A stretch of 64,000 nt of DNA. Origin: DATKBT01 sp035546295 (GTDB taxonomy: Bacteria; Acidobacteriota; Thermoanaerobaculia; Multivoradales; Multivoraceae). This document shows positions 43,310-55,282 of this stretch, piece after piece. A model generated the notes under the pieces. The model was given only the letters and a program-made list of their open reading frames with translations. It did not search any database and had not been told where the DNA came from. Made by a program: the position numbers and the translations under genes. Position 1 is the stretch's first letter. Every line of letters begins with the position of its first letter. Location: positions 310,001 to 374,000 of the forward strand of contig DATKBT010000125.1 of NCBI GenBank assembly GCA_035546295.1, written 5' to 3'.

Positions 43310-43866
43310 ATGTCGTCGACCAGGAGGGTGATTCGGGCTCTCGACGCCCTGAGTGAGCGCACGGGCAACTTCGTCCGCTGGCTCACGCTCCTGATGGTGC
43401 TGTTCGGCGCGTTCAACGCCGTCGCGCGCTATGGCGGGCGCTTCATCGGCTTCAACCTGAGCTCGAACGCCTGGCTCGAGCTCCAGTGGTACCTGTTCAG
43501 CATGGTCTTCCTGCTCGCCGCCGCGAACACGCTGAGAGAGGACGCCCACGTCCGCGTCGACGTGCTCTACGGTCGCCTCTCCGGTCGGGCGCGCGCCTGG
43601 ATCGACCTGCTCGGGGCCGCGCTCTTCCTGCTGCCCTTCTCGATCTTCGCGCTGGTGGTCTCCTGGCCGACGGTCCGCAACTCCTGGCGGATCCTCGAGG
43701 GCTCTTCGGACCCCGGCGGGCTGCCGCGCTACCCGATCAAGACCATGATCCTGATCGGATTCGCCCTGCTGCTCCTGCAGGGGGTGGCGGAGCTGCTGCG
43801 CAACGTGGCGATCCTGCGCGGACGGGAGAGCCCGCACGCGGTCTCCAGCCACGAGGAGAGCGGGGT

Positions 43867-43870
<4 letters not shown>
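43310..43870 (+). CDS. dctQ: TRAP transporter small membrane subunit (DctQ family)
   Basis: The 186-aa inner-membrane protein has four helices and the DctQ pattern: WLTLLMVLFGAFNAVARYGGRF, NAWLELQWYLFSMVFLLAAANTLREDAHVRVDVLYGRLSGRARAWIDLLG, and a final helix ILIGFALLLLQGVAELLRN. It pairs with DctM to form the sodium-driven tripartite transporter. Its stop overlaps dctM by 4 bases (GTGA). Confidence 0.93.
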
Positions 43871-45192
<1,322 letters not shown>

Positions 45193-45225
45193 GGCTCGTG
45201 GATCGATCGGGCGGAGCCGGCGAGA

Positions 45226-46344
45226 CTACCCGCGCCCGTACGCGAACTGGGCGTAGGCGAGCTCGGTCGTCCCCCACCACTGGTGGGCGGCCTCGCGGAA
45301 GCTGTTCCATCCCTCGTAGATCTTGCGGTAGCCGGCGTCCTTGGCCGCCTCCTGCTCCATCAGCTCGACGCTGGTGGCGTGGGCGGCGTTGAGGATGTCG
45401 TCGGCGAACACCCGCAGCTCGACCCCTTCCGCGAGCAGCCGGCCGAGCGCCGGGGGGTTGAGCGCGTCGTAGCGCGCCTGCATCGTGCGCAGGGCGGTGT
45501 CGGCGGCGCAGCGCAGGATGTCCCGATAGAGCGAGGGGAGCGAGTCCCAGGCCCGGCGGTTGATGTAGACCGAGAGGTTGGGCCCCGGCTCCCACCACCC
45601 CGGGTAGTAGTAGTAGCGGGCGACCCGGTGAAAGCCGAGCTTCTCGTCGTCGTAGGGGCCCACCCACTCGGTGGCGTCGATCGCGCCGCGCTCGAGCGCC
45701 GGGTAGATCTCGCCGCCGGCCAGGGTCTGGACGGTGACCCCCAGCTCGCTCAGCACCTGGGCGCCCAGGCCCGGAATCCTCATCTTGAGCCCGCGCAAGT
45801 CCGCGATGCTGCCGACCTCGCGGCGGAACCAGCCGCCCATCTGGGCGCCGGTGTTGCCGGCGGGAAGCGCCAGGATCCCGAAGTCGGAGAGCAGCTCGTC
45901 GATCAGCTCGCCGCCGCCGGCCTCGGTGAGCCAGGCGGTCTGCTGGCGCGAGTCGAGGCCGAACGGCACGGCGGTGTCGAAGGCCAGCGCCGGATTCTTG
46001 CCGGTGTAGTAGTAGCTGGCCGAGTGGCCGAGCTGAACCGTTCCCTGCTGGACGGCGTCGAGCACCTGCAGACCCGGCACCAGCTCCCCCTGCGGGTAGC
46101 AGCGGATCCGGAAGCGACCCTCGCTGAGCTTCTCGACCTCCTCCGCGAGCACTTCGGCGGCCCCGTAGATGGTGTCCAGCGAGCGCGGAAAGCTCGACGC
46201 CAGGCGCCAGTTGAGGCGAGGCTTGGTCTGGACGGCGGGGCCGCCTTCGCCGCCTCCGCCGCAGCTCGCGACGGCGCCCGCGGCCGCGCCGAGGGCCGCG
46301 TTCTTGAGCAGGTGTCGGCGGTTCAACGGTCGCTGTCGAGACAT
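45226..46344 (-). CDS. dctP: TRAP transporter solute-binding protein (TakP/FcbT1-like DctP)
   Basis: The 372-aa precursor carries a twin-arginine signal (NRRHLLKNAALG) and a possible lipobox VASC. The mature part follows the TakP subgroup that binds 2-oxo acids or other monocarboxylates: HSASYYYTGKNPALAFDTAVPFGLDSRQQ, GGWFRREVGSIADLRGLKMRIPGLGAQVLSELGV, DATEWVGPYDDEKLGFH and WWEPGP. A -10-like tgcTACGCT lies at 46413-46418 (minus). Encoded on the opposite strand from dctQM, so the two halves must be co-regulated in trans. Confidence 0.93.
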   Translation of the reverse strand: MSRQRPLNRRHLLKNAALGAAAGAVASCGGGGEGGPAVQTKPRLNWRLASSFPRSLDTIYGAAEVLAEEVEKLSEGRFRIRCYPQGELVPGLQVLDAVQQGTVQLGHSASYYYTGKNPALAFDTAVPFGLDSRQQTAWLTEAGGGELIDELLSDFGILALPAGNTGAQMGGWFRREVGSIADLRGLKMRIPGLGAQVLSELGVTVQTLAGGEIYPALERGAIDATEWVGPYDDEKLGFHRVARYYYYPGWWEPGPNLSVYINRRAWDSLPSLYRDILRCAADTALRTMQARYDALNPPALGRLLAEGVELRVFADDILNAAHATSVELMEQEAAKDAGYRKIYEGWNSFREAAHQWWGTTELAYAQFAYGRG

Positions 46345-46481
46345 CGAGATCCTCCTGGGTGCGACGCCGCTGGGGGCGGCGCAACGGGAAGAAGGGACGG
46401 GGACCGGCCGCGAGCGTAGCAGGACGGTGCGGCGCCGCCGCCGTCGACGGCCGGGGGGGAGCGACTCTGCGTGTCAGCCGC

Positions 46482-47504
46482 CTAGGTCGACTGCCGGTGG
46501 CTGGCGTGCTCGGCCAGCCAGCGCTCGGCGTCGATCGCGGCCCGGCAGCCGGATCCGGCGGCCGTGATCGCCTGACGGTAGCTGGGGTCCATCACGTCGC
46601 CGGCCGCGAACACGCCAGGGACGCGAGTGGCGGTGGTCGGGTGCGCGACGTCGAGGTAGCCCTGCGGGTTCGACGCGAGGCTCTCGGTGAACAGGTCGGT
46701 GTTGGGGCGATGCCCGATCGCCGTGAACACGCCCTGGCACTCGAGCGTGGAAGTCTCGCCGGTGACCGTGTCTTGCAGCCGAACTGCCGACACGCCATTC
46801 TCGCGGTCGCCGACGATCTCGGTCACGACCGCGTTCCAGCGCCACGCGATCTTCGGGTGGGCGCGGGCGCGGTCCTGCATGATGGCGGAGGCGCGCAGCT
46901 GGTCGCGGCGGTGCACGACCGTCACCTTGGTGGCGAACTTGGTGAGGAAGAGCGCCTCCTCCATCGCGGTGTCGCCGCCGCCGACCACGACCAGCTCCTT
47001 GTCGCGGAAGAAGAAGCCGTCGCAGGTCGCGCACGCGGAGACTCCGTAGCCCATCAGCTCGAGCTCCGACGGGATGCCGAGCTGCTTGGCGCTGGCGCCG
47101 GTGGCGATGATCACCGCGTCGGCGGTGTAGCTGCCGCCGTCCGTGGCGAGCCGGAACGGCCGCGAGCCGAGGTCGACCGAGATCACCGTCTCGAACTCGA
47201 CTTCGGCCCCGAACCGGCGGGCCTGATCACGCATCTTGTCGATCAGCTCGGGACCCAGGATGCCATCCGGGAAGCCGGGGTAGTTCTCCACGTCGGTGGT
47301 GATCGTCAGCTGGCCTCCCGGCTGCACACCCTCGAAGAGCAGCGGGGCCAGGTCTGCGCGAGCGGCATAGAGGGCGGCGGTGAGCCCAGCGGGGCCGCTG
47401 CCCAGGATCACCAGACGATGGTGGGAGTCCACCGGACGGTGGTGGGAGTCCACCGGACGGTGCAGAGAGTCCTGCGGTTCTTTCGGCTGTCGCGCCTCGT
47501 TCAC
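46482..47504 (-). CDS. trxB: Thioredoxin-disulfide reductase with repeat-bearing N-terminal extension
   Basis: TrxB passes electrons from NADPH through FAD to thioredoxin. The 340-aa product has GSGPAGLTAALYAARA (FAD), GGQLTITTDVENYPGF, the redox CATC in SACATCDGFFFRDKE, VVGGGDTAMEEALFLTKFA (NADPH) and GVFAAGDVMDPSYRQAITAAGSGCRAA. About 28 residues precede the normal start of the fold and include a duplicated HRPVDSH unit. GTG 47504 follows GGAG, and TAGCAT on the minus strand (47599-47604) is a possible -10. Confidence 0.95.
   Translation of the reverse strand: MNEARQPKEPQDSLHRPVDSHHRPVDSHHRLVILGSGPAGLTAALYAARADLAPLLFEGVQPGGQLTITTDVENYPGFPDGILGPELIDKMRDQARRFGAEVEFETVISVDLGSRPFRLATDGGSYTADAVIIATGASAKQLGIPSELELMGYGVSACATCDGFFFRDKELVVVGGGDTAMEEALFLTKFATKVTVVHRRDQLRASAIMQDRARAHPKIAWRWNAVVTEIVGDRENGVSAVRLQDTVTGETSTLECQGVFTAIGHRPNTDLFTESLASNPQGYLDVAHPTTATRVPGVFAAGDVMDPSYRQAITAAGSGCRAAIDAERWLAEHASHRQST
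47421..47462 (-). repeat. 21-bp tandem duplication at the start of trxB
   Basis: Two copies of a 21-bp unit beginning gtgggagtccaccggacg (plus strand) follow each other without change. They encode a duplicated 7-residue HRPVDSH in the N-terminal extension of TrxB. Each unit also contains the partial palindrome gtcc-accg-gac. Confidence 0.85.
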
Positions 47505-47661
47505 TTCCTCGCGCTCCTTGTCGCCCTGTCACGCCGCGCGTCGAAACGCCGCGCGTCGAGGGCGCCGTGGGCCTCTGCCTCTTCGACTTGGGGATGGAAT
47601 GCTACACAGACGACGGGCTCGGCGTCTGAACTGACCGGGCGCCTCCGCGGCGTGCGCGCTC

Positions 47662-48639
47662 TCAGTTGGCGCGATCCGGTCGCGTGTCGAGCGCCAGCGT
47701 CTCGACGATCGCCACGGCGTTGGCCGCAGTGAGAGCGAGGTTGTCGGCGAGCAGCCACAGCCAGACGACGCCGGGGCGTTCTCCTGGGATGACTGCGCCG
47801 AGCAGCACGTCCTCGCGGGAGGCGGTGTCGATCGGACCTGCATCGTCGTGCGGGGGCGCGACCAGCCGCGGAGAGCTGAGCAGCCGATGCCGGATCTCGG
47901 CGGGGTCCGCGCTGCGGGCGAGCTCGACCCGCGCGAGGATGCCGAGACCGTGGAAGACGCCAGCGTAGAGGATGCCGAAGGAGGCGTCGAGCTCCTCTCC
48001 GCGCACCGCCGACAGCTCCCCCGCGAGCCCGGCGGGATCGGGAGCGAGGCGGCCATCGGCGGAGGGAGGCAGGAGGTTGAAGGCGAGCTGGGCGCCGAGC
48101 ACGGAAGCCGGCGGCACCTCCTGAAAGGCGAGCAGGGAGCGCGCCTGGTCGAGGACCTCGTCGAGCGCGCCGCGCCCGCGCACCGAGACCGGCAGCAGCA
48201 CGGTCGAGGTCACGCGGGCCGGCTCGAGCTCGCGCAGTGCGGCGAGCGCGTAAGAGAGCACGATGGTGATGGCGTTGGCAGCGACCAGGGATCGCGCACC
48301 CTCGCTGGCGGTGTTGACTCCGCCTACCAAGGGCTCGCCGCCGCCGCAGACGGCCTCGGCGGCGACCTGTAGCACGATCGGACGGTCGTCTGCGCTCGGC
48401 AGCAGGGCCTCCAGGTCGGCGGCGGTGGCGCCGCAGGTGACCAGCAGGTCGAGCTCGCCGAGATCGGCGGCGGCCGCGTCCTCGACCAGCGCCGGGGATC
48501 GGCCGATCTCCGTCACCGTGCCGATCTCGTCGGCGCTGCCGAGGAGCACCCACTCGGCGCTCGGGCCGAGTGCGCCGCTGAGCCGCTCGCGCAGCTCCTG
48601 GCCGAGCAGCGATGTCGGGTGGTAGAGGCCGATCTTCAC
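47662..48639 (-). CDS. Aspartate-semialdehyde-dehydrogenase paralogue lacking catalytic Cys (Usg-like)
   Basis: The 325-aa product matches the Asd/ArgC fold: an N-terminal Rossmann start (MKIGLYHPTSLLGQELRERL), a middle GGVNTASEGARSLVAANAITI and QLAFNLLPPSADG, then VFHGLGILARVEL. In active Asd the block is N-P-x-C-T; here it reads A120-A-N-A123-I-T, so the nucleophile is Ala. E. coli Usg (USG-1) is a known Asd relative with a lost Cys. Role unknown. GTG 48639 overlaps pssA (GTGA), so it is co-translated with phospholipid genes. Confidence 0.8.
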   Translation of the reverse strand: MKIGLYHPTSLLGQELRERLSGALGPSAEWVLLGSADEIGTVTEIGRSPALVEDAAAADLGELDLLVTCGATAADLEALLPSADDRPIVLQVAAEAVCGGGEPLVGGVNTASEGARSLVAANAITIVLSYALAALRELEPARVTSTVLLPVSVRGRGALDEVLDQARSLLAFQEVPPASVLGAQLAFNLLPPSADGRLAPDPAGLAGELSAVRGEELDASFGILYAGVFHGLGILARVELARSADPAEIRHRLLSSPRLVAPPHDDAGPIDTASREDVLLGAVIPGERPGVVWLWLLADNLALTAANAVAIVETLALDTRPDRAN

Positions 48640-49463
48640 GACAGACCTTCCTCGGTGGGAGCTTCCGGCTCCCCCTCGCCGCTGCTTTCGGACGCCTCGG
48701 TCTCGTCTGCCGCGCCGCGTTGCCGCACGACGCGGCGCAGCACGCCGCCGAGGGGGCCCGAGAGCGCATAGACCCCGCTGACGGTGAGGAAGAAAGCCGG
48801 CGGGTTGAGCACCAGGAGCAGGACCACCACCGTGATCGGCAGCGCGATCCGGAAGCTCCAGCGTCTCCTCGGGTCGAGCTCCTTGAAGGACCAGTAGCGG
48901 AAGGTCGACACCATCAGCAGCCCGAGGACCACGGGGGCGGTGAGCAGCAGGAGTCGCACCAGGTCGCCCTTGGCGCCGATCTCGTCGCAGTAGTAGAGGA
49001 TCGAGCCGAGGGCGCCCGCCGCCGCGGGAGCCGGGAGGCCGACGAAGTAGCGCTTGTCGAGGATGCGGGTCTGGACGTTGAAGCGAGCCAGCCGGGTGGC
49101 TGTGCAGACCAGGTAGAACAGCGGGCAGAGCCAGCCGATCCGCCCCGCGTCCTGCAGCCCCCACGAGTAGACGAGGAAGGCCGGCGCGACGCCGAAGGTG
49201 ATGACGTCGGCGAGCGAGTCGTACTCCCGCCCGAAGTCGCTCGCAGTCTGCGTGACCCGGGCGAGGCGGCCGTCGAGGGTGTCGACGAAGGCGGCGACGA
49301 AGACGAGCAGGATGGCGAACTGGTACTCCCCCCGCAGCCCGCTGACCAGGCTGAAGAAGCCGAGCAGGATGTTGCCGATGGTGATCAGGCTGGGGAGCAG
49401 GTACGCCCCCCGCCGCAGGCGCGCCTTCCTGCGTTCGAGCCGAGCTCCGGGGGGCTCGGTCAT
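48636..49463 (-). CDS. pssA: CDP-diacylglycerol--serine O-phosphatidyltransferase
   Basis: PssA makes phosphatidylserine from CDP-diacylglycerol and serine. The 275-aa membrane protein has the CDP-alcohol phosphatidyltransferase motif: DTLDGRLARVTQTASDFGREYDSLADVITFG (D-x2-D-G-x2-A-R-x8-G-x3-D). It has about eight helices and ends in a Glu/Ser-rich tail. ATG 49463 overlaps the psd stop (ATGA). Together with Psd it gives phosphatidylethanolamine. Confidence 0.95.
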   Translation of the reverse strand: MTEPPGARLERRKARLRRGAYLLPSLITIGNILLGFFSLVSGLRGEYQFAILLVFVAAFVDTLDGRLARVTQTASDFGREYDSLADVITFGVAPAFLVYSWGLQDAGRIGWLCPLFYLVCTATRLARFNVQTRILDKRYFVGLPAPAAAGALGSILYYCDEIGAKGDLVRLLLLTAPVVLGLLMVSTFRYWSFKELDPRRRWSFRIALPITVVVLLLVLNPPAFFLTVSGVYALSGPLGGVLRRVVRQRGAADETEASESSGEGEPEAPTEEGLS

Positions 49464-50113
49464 CCGCCCTCCCCGACGGTGCCAGGACCGGGGCGCGCCA
49501 TGGGGGTCAGCCCGGCGCGCACGGACTGCCCGCGCTCGACCAGCGGCTCGTAGCCAGGGGGCAGCAGGAGGTCGACTCGCGATCCGAACTTGATGATGCC
49601 GAGGTGCTCTCCCCGCCGCACCCGATCGCCGCGATCGAGGTAGTGCACCACCCGGCGCGCCACCAGCCCCGCGATCTGGCGCACTCCCACCAGCGAGCCG
49701 TCCTGCTGGCGCAGCACCGTGAGGTGGCTCTCGTTGAGCGCCGCCGCCCGCGGATCGAAGGCGGCGAGCTTGCGGCCTCGCTTGCCGGCCGAGAGCACGA
49801 CTTCGCCGGTCGTCGGCGAGCGCTGGACGTGGACGTCGAACACCGACAGGAAGGTGGCGATGCGCAGGAGCTGGCCGGGCGCCACCTCGCCGTCCTCCAG
49901 CCATTCGACGCCGATGACCCGGCCGTCGGCCGCCGACAGGATCACGTCGGCGTCCCCTTCGAAGGTGCGATGGGGGTCCCGGAAGAACAGCAGGACGAGC
50001 ACGCCCACGCCGAGGACGGCCAGCATCGCCCATGGCATTCCCAGCCAGCCGAGGACGGCTCCGGCGACGACGAAGGGAACGACGAAGGGCCAGCCCTCGG
50101 GTGCGAAGCTCAC
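49460..50113 (-). CDS. psd: Phosphatidylserine decarboxylase proenzyme, short (type II-like) form
   Basis: Psd converts phosphatidylserine to phosphatidylethanolamine with a pyruvoyl cofactor. The 217-aa product has two N-terminal helices, FFRDPHRTFEGDADVILSAADGRVIGVE, FLSVFDVHVQRSPTTGEV and the self-cleavage site GS in IIKFGSRVDLLLPPG. The short form is found in archaea and many bacteria. GTG 50113 directly follows a leaderless-type -10. First gene of the psd-pssA-usg-like unit. Confidence 0.95.
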   Translation of the reverse strand: MSFAPEGWPFVVPFVVAGAVLGWLGMPWAMLAVLGVGVLVLLFFRDPHRTFEGDADVILSAADGRVIGVEWLEDGEVAPGQLLRIATFLSVFDVHVQRSPTTGEVVLSAGKRGRKLAAFDPRAAALNESHLTVLRQQDGSLVGVRQIAGLVARRVVHYLDRGDRVRRGEHLGIIKFGSRVDLLLPPGYEPLVERGQSVRAGLTPMARPGPGTVGEGG

Positions 50114-50119
50114 CGGCCG

Positions 50120-50125
50120 AATCTA
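50120..50125 (-). promoter_or_regulatory. -10 element of psd (gcTAGATT)
   Basis: Minus-strand TAGATT preceded by gc, 6 nt before the GTG start; predicted leaderless. Confidence 0.4.
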
Positions 50126-50159
50126 GCAGCCCGTGGGTGAAACTCCCGGAGGTCCGGGA

Positions 50160-50387
50160 TCAGACGGTGGCCGAGGCTTCGTGCTCCCGGACCAGGCTCG
50201 CCATGCGGTCCTTGAGGGCGAGCTTGTGGACCTTGATCTTCTTGGTTTCCGCCTCGTCTTCCTGCGACAGGGACGCCTTCTCCAGGATGGCTTCGAGCCG
50301 GGACTCGTACTCCTGGTGCTCCTGGTGGAGACGACGGAATTCCTCGTCGTGCGCGAGTAGCTCCTGGCGGACGACCTCTTGATTCAT
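50160..50387 (-). CDS. YdcH-like DUF465 protein
   Basis: This 75-aa, fully helical, charged protein has the DUF465 pattern: LLAHDEEFRRLHQEHQEYESRLEAI, then KKIKVHKLALKDRMASLVREHE. It is likely a short coiled coil. Function unknown. ATG 50387 follows GAGGAG. Confidence 0.85.
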   Translation of the reverse strand: MNQEVVRQELLAHDEEFRRLHQEHQEYESRLEAILEKASLSQEDEAETKKIKVHKLALKDRMASLVREHEASATV

Positions 50388-50584
50388 GCGAAGTGCTCCT
50401 CGAACTGGATCTCTGAAGGGCCCAGCCCAGGGCGAGGGCCTGGGATCGGCGCGTGATGCGAACGCACTCGCACCGCGGCCTCTCCTAGAGAGACGCTCCG
50501 ATGACCGGGCTGATGCTCACCATCACTGACTCGACAGTAACACCGGCGATGGTCGGCGGCAACGCCGCGGGAGCGCTCCGCCGA

Positions 50585-51112
50585 TCACCGGCGGAACCGC
50601 TGTGCGGTGGGCTCTGCGGCGGTGGAGGAGCCCAGCCGGAGGTCGAGCAGGAGCGCATCGGTGCAGTCCTCGTAGTAGCGGCGCCGCCGACCCGTGATCC
50701 GGAAGCCCAGCCCCTGGTAGAGCCCGAGCGCGGCATGGTTGTCCTCGCGGACCTCGAGCAGCAGCTCCGGGATGGCCGCTCGGTCGAAGGCGTCGATCAT
50801 GGCGCCCACCAGGCTCCGGGCGACTGATCGGCGGCGATGGGCCGGGGCGACGCCGATGCGCAGCAGCTCGGCGCTCGCTCCGGTGGAGCGAGCGATGGCG
50901 AATCCGACCGGACGCTGGTCGAGGAGCGCGATCCAGGTCCTCGACGACGCCAAGGCGAGCTCGGCGGCGAGGAGCCGTCGGCTCCACGGGCGGGCGAAGC
51001 ACCGCCGCTCCAGCTCGACCAGGTCGTCGAGATCGGAGGCGCCAGCGGGACGGATCCGGGTGGAGGGGGGCCGGGCGCCATGATCGGCGCTGCCCCGATC
51101 TTCGCCGCTCAT
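50585..51112 (-). CDS. rimI: Ribosomal-protein-alanine N-acetyltransferase RimI-like
   Basis: The 175-aa GNAT protein acetylates an N-terminal amine, in E. coli that of ribosomal protein S18. It has IRPAGASDLDDLVELERRCFARPWS, the acetyl-CoA loop IGVAPAHRRRSVARSLVGAM (R/Q-x-x-G/S-x-A type, here RRRSVA) and the terminal EVREDNHAALGLYQGLGFRITGRRRRYY. ATG 51112 overlaps tsaB (ATGA); the tsaB-rimI pair is a common arrangement. Confidence 0.9.
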   Translation of the reverse strand: MSGEDRGSADHGARPPSTRIRPAGASDLDDLVELERRCFARPWSRRLLAAELALASSRTWIALLDQRPVGFAIARSTGASAELLRIGVAPAHRRRSVARSLVGAMIDAFDRAAIPELLLEVREDNHAALGLYQGLGFRITGRRRRYYEDCTDALLLDLRLGSSTAAEPTAQRFRR

Positions 51113-51786
51113 CGCGCGGCGCGGGCCGGCGTGACCGCCGGGCTCCGCAGGTAGAGCGGCCGGGTGAGGGTGCCCGAATCCCAATCGCGGAGGCGTTCGG
51201 CGAGCCGCACCGCGATCGGAGCGAGCGCGCCCGGCACCACCACGTCGCCTGCGAAGGCGCCTCCGGCGAGTCGCTCGGCAGAGAAGCCGGAGAGGCAGCC
51301 GATGCGCTGGCGCTCGATCAGATCGAGCGCCTCGGCGCGCAGCACCCGACGAGGCGGCGAAATCGGCTCGCGTGGCTGGTTGCGACCGAACGGCGCCACG
51401 TACCAGTGATCGCGCAGCGCGTCAACGACGGCCAGGCACCGTTGCTCGGCAGAGCGCTCGAAGCCGGCCTCGGCCAGCACCTCGAGGGTGGAGATCGCGA
51501 TCGCGGGAATCGCGAGCGCATGATGCAGGCCGAGGGCGGTCGCCAGGCCCACGCGCAGTCCGGTGAAGCTGCCGGGCCCGCGCAGGGCGACGACCCCTCC
51601 CAGCTCGCTCGGTGCGATGCCGGTCTCGGTGAGCACCTCGTCGACCAGCCCGAGGAGACGCTCCGAGCAGGCGCGCGGCGGGCCCGTGCGCACCGACGAA
51701 GAGAAGCCGCGCCCGCCGACGGCGACGCTCGGCGCCGAGGAGCCGGTGTCGATCGCCAGGAACGGCGGCTGCGGTCGTGTCTCCAT
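51109..51786 (-). CDS. tsaB: tRNA threonylcarbamoyladenosine biosynthesis protein TsaB
   Basis: TsaB is the scaffold partner of TsaD/TsaE in making t6A37 on ANN-decoding tRNAs. The 225-aa product starts FLAIDTGSSAPSVAVGG and contains the signature VVALRGPGSFTGLRVGLATALGL. ATG 51786 was preferred to an ATG at 51822 because GAGGA precedes it and a -10-like cgcTATGCT overlaps the longer start. Confidence 0.93.
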   Translation of the reverse strand: METRPQPPFLAIDTGSSAPSVAVGGRGFSSSVRTGPPRACSERLLGLVDEVLTETGIAPSELGGVVALRGPGSFTGLRVGLATALGLHHALAIPAIAISTLEVLAEAGFERSAEQRCLAVVDALRDHWYVAPFGRNQPREPISPPRRVLRAEALDLIERQRIGCLSGFSAERLAGGAFAGDVVVPGALAPIAVRLAERLRDWDSGTLTRPLYLRSPAVTPARAAR

Positions 51787-51852
51787 GTTCGGTCCTCGGA
51801 GCAACGGGCCCGCGGAGAGCATAGCGAGCCTCAGGGCGGCTGGATGGCTGGC

Positions 51853-51858
51853 TATACT
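51853..51858 (+). promoter_or_regulatory. -10 element of mutS (gcTATACT)
   Basis: TATACT preceded by gc ends 8 nt before the GTG start of mutS, with no ribosome site between. Transcription would begin at or within two bases of the start codon. Confidence 0.5.
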
Positions 51859-51866
51859 GCTCCGCC

Positions 51867-54542
<2,676 letters not shown>

Positions 54543-54624
54543 GAACCTGTCCGAGTTTTCGGGATCTGGCTCTACGGCTGTTTGCCCGGCGACGCGCCGC
54601 AGGCGCCTGGAGCCGGGAGAGCAT

Positions 54625-54681
54625 CTAGCCGGAGAATGTGCTACAGCGCGCGCAAGGCGCGACAGCACATTCGGAGGCTAG
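54625..54681. terminator. Long hairpin between convergent mutS and ssb
   Basis: Inverted repeat with three stem blocks: CTAGCC (54625-54630) pairs with GGCTAG (54676-54681), GAATGTGCT (54634-54642) with AGCACATTC (54664-54672), and GCGC-rich inner arms around cgcaagg. The outer arm includes the ssb stop codon at 54678-54680. No T-run follows on either strand, so it is either a bidirectional terminator of unusual type or a 3' mRNA-stabilising structure. Confidence 0.65.
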
Positions 54682-55094
54682 AACGGAATGTCGTCGTCGA
54701 CGGGGCCGGAGTCGAACTGCGTGTCCTCGTCGCCCGGGGCGGGGCGGGATGCGCCGGCGGCGTCGCCGCGCTGGCCGAGCATCTGGAAGTTATCGCACAC
54801 GATCTCGGTGGTGTACTTCTTCTCACCCGTGTTGCGGTCGTCCCAGGACCGCGTCTGCAGCCGTCCCTCAACGTAGATTTGTTTGCCCTTGGTCAGATAC
54901 TGACCGGCGACCTCGGCCTGGCGCCCCCAGCAGACGATGCGATGCCACTCCGTCTGCTCTTGCCGGTTGCCCTCGCGGTCCGTCCAGCGACGGTTGGTGG
55001 CGAGCGTGAAGTTGGCGACCGACTGGCCGTTGGGGGTCGTGCGGATCTCGGGATCGCGCCCGAGGTTGCCGATCAAGATGACTTTGTTGACCAT
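54678..55094 (-). CDS. ssb: Single-stranded DNA-binding protein
   Basis: SSB coats single-stranded DNA in replication, recombination and repair. The 138-aa product has the OB-fold start VNKVILIGNLGRDPEIRTTPNGQSVANFTLATNRRW, WHRIVCWGRQAEVAGQYLTKGKQIYVEGRL, and the acidic partner-binding tail DDDIPF. ATG 55094 is preceded by AGAGG. In its leader, a perfect hairpin CGCCCG-T-CGGGCG (55114-55126) lies between the -10 and the start and could affect translation. The product would serve RecO and MutS/MutL activities encoded in this window. Confidence 0.96.
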   Translation of the reverse strand: MVNKVILIGNLGRDPEIRTTPNGQSVANFTLATNRRWTDREGNRQEQTEWHRIVCWGRQAEVAGQYLTKGKQIYVEGRLQTRSWDDRNTGEKKYTTEIVCDNFQMLGQRGDAAGASRPAPGDEDTQFDSGPVDDDIPF

Positions 55095-55143
55095 GAGAAA
55101 CCTCTGTTCCTTTCGCCCGTCGGGCGTTTCGGGGAGCGCCGCT

Positions 55144-55149
55144 ATCATA
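55144..55149 (-). promoter_or_regulatory. -10 element of ssb inside a small palindrome
   Basis: Minus-strand gcTATGAT. The plus strand reads TATCAT at 55143-55148, because cgctatcatagcg is a perfect palindrome, so it can act as a -10 in both directions. The rightward reading would serve dtd. Confidence 0.4.
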
Positions 55150-55282
55150 GCGACGACCGGACTGGCTCTCGGTCCCCGAGCCACGGCGGCGCGGCGACCA
55201 CGGGCCCCTGGCTCCAGAGCCGCCCGGCGGGGCGATGGGCTCGGGGCCCGAGAGTCCGCTTTCGGAGAGAGAGACGCAATCT

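Noticed and set aside
46345..46481. Short GC-rich inverted repeat near 46371-46392 as a trxB terminator
   Set aside because: Stem has mismatches and lacks a U-tract; in 70 % GC sequence such pairing is expected by chance.
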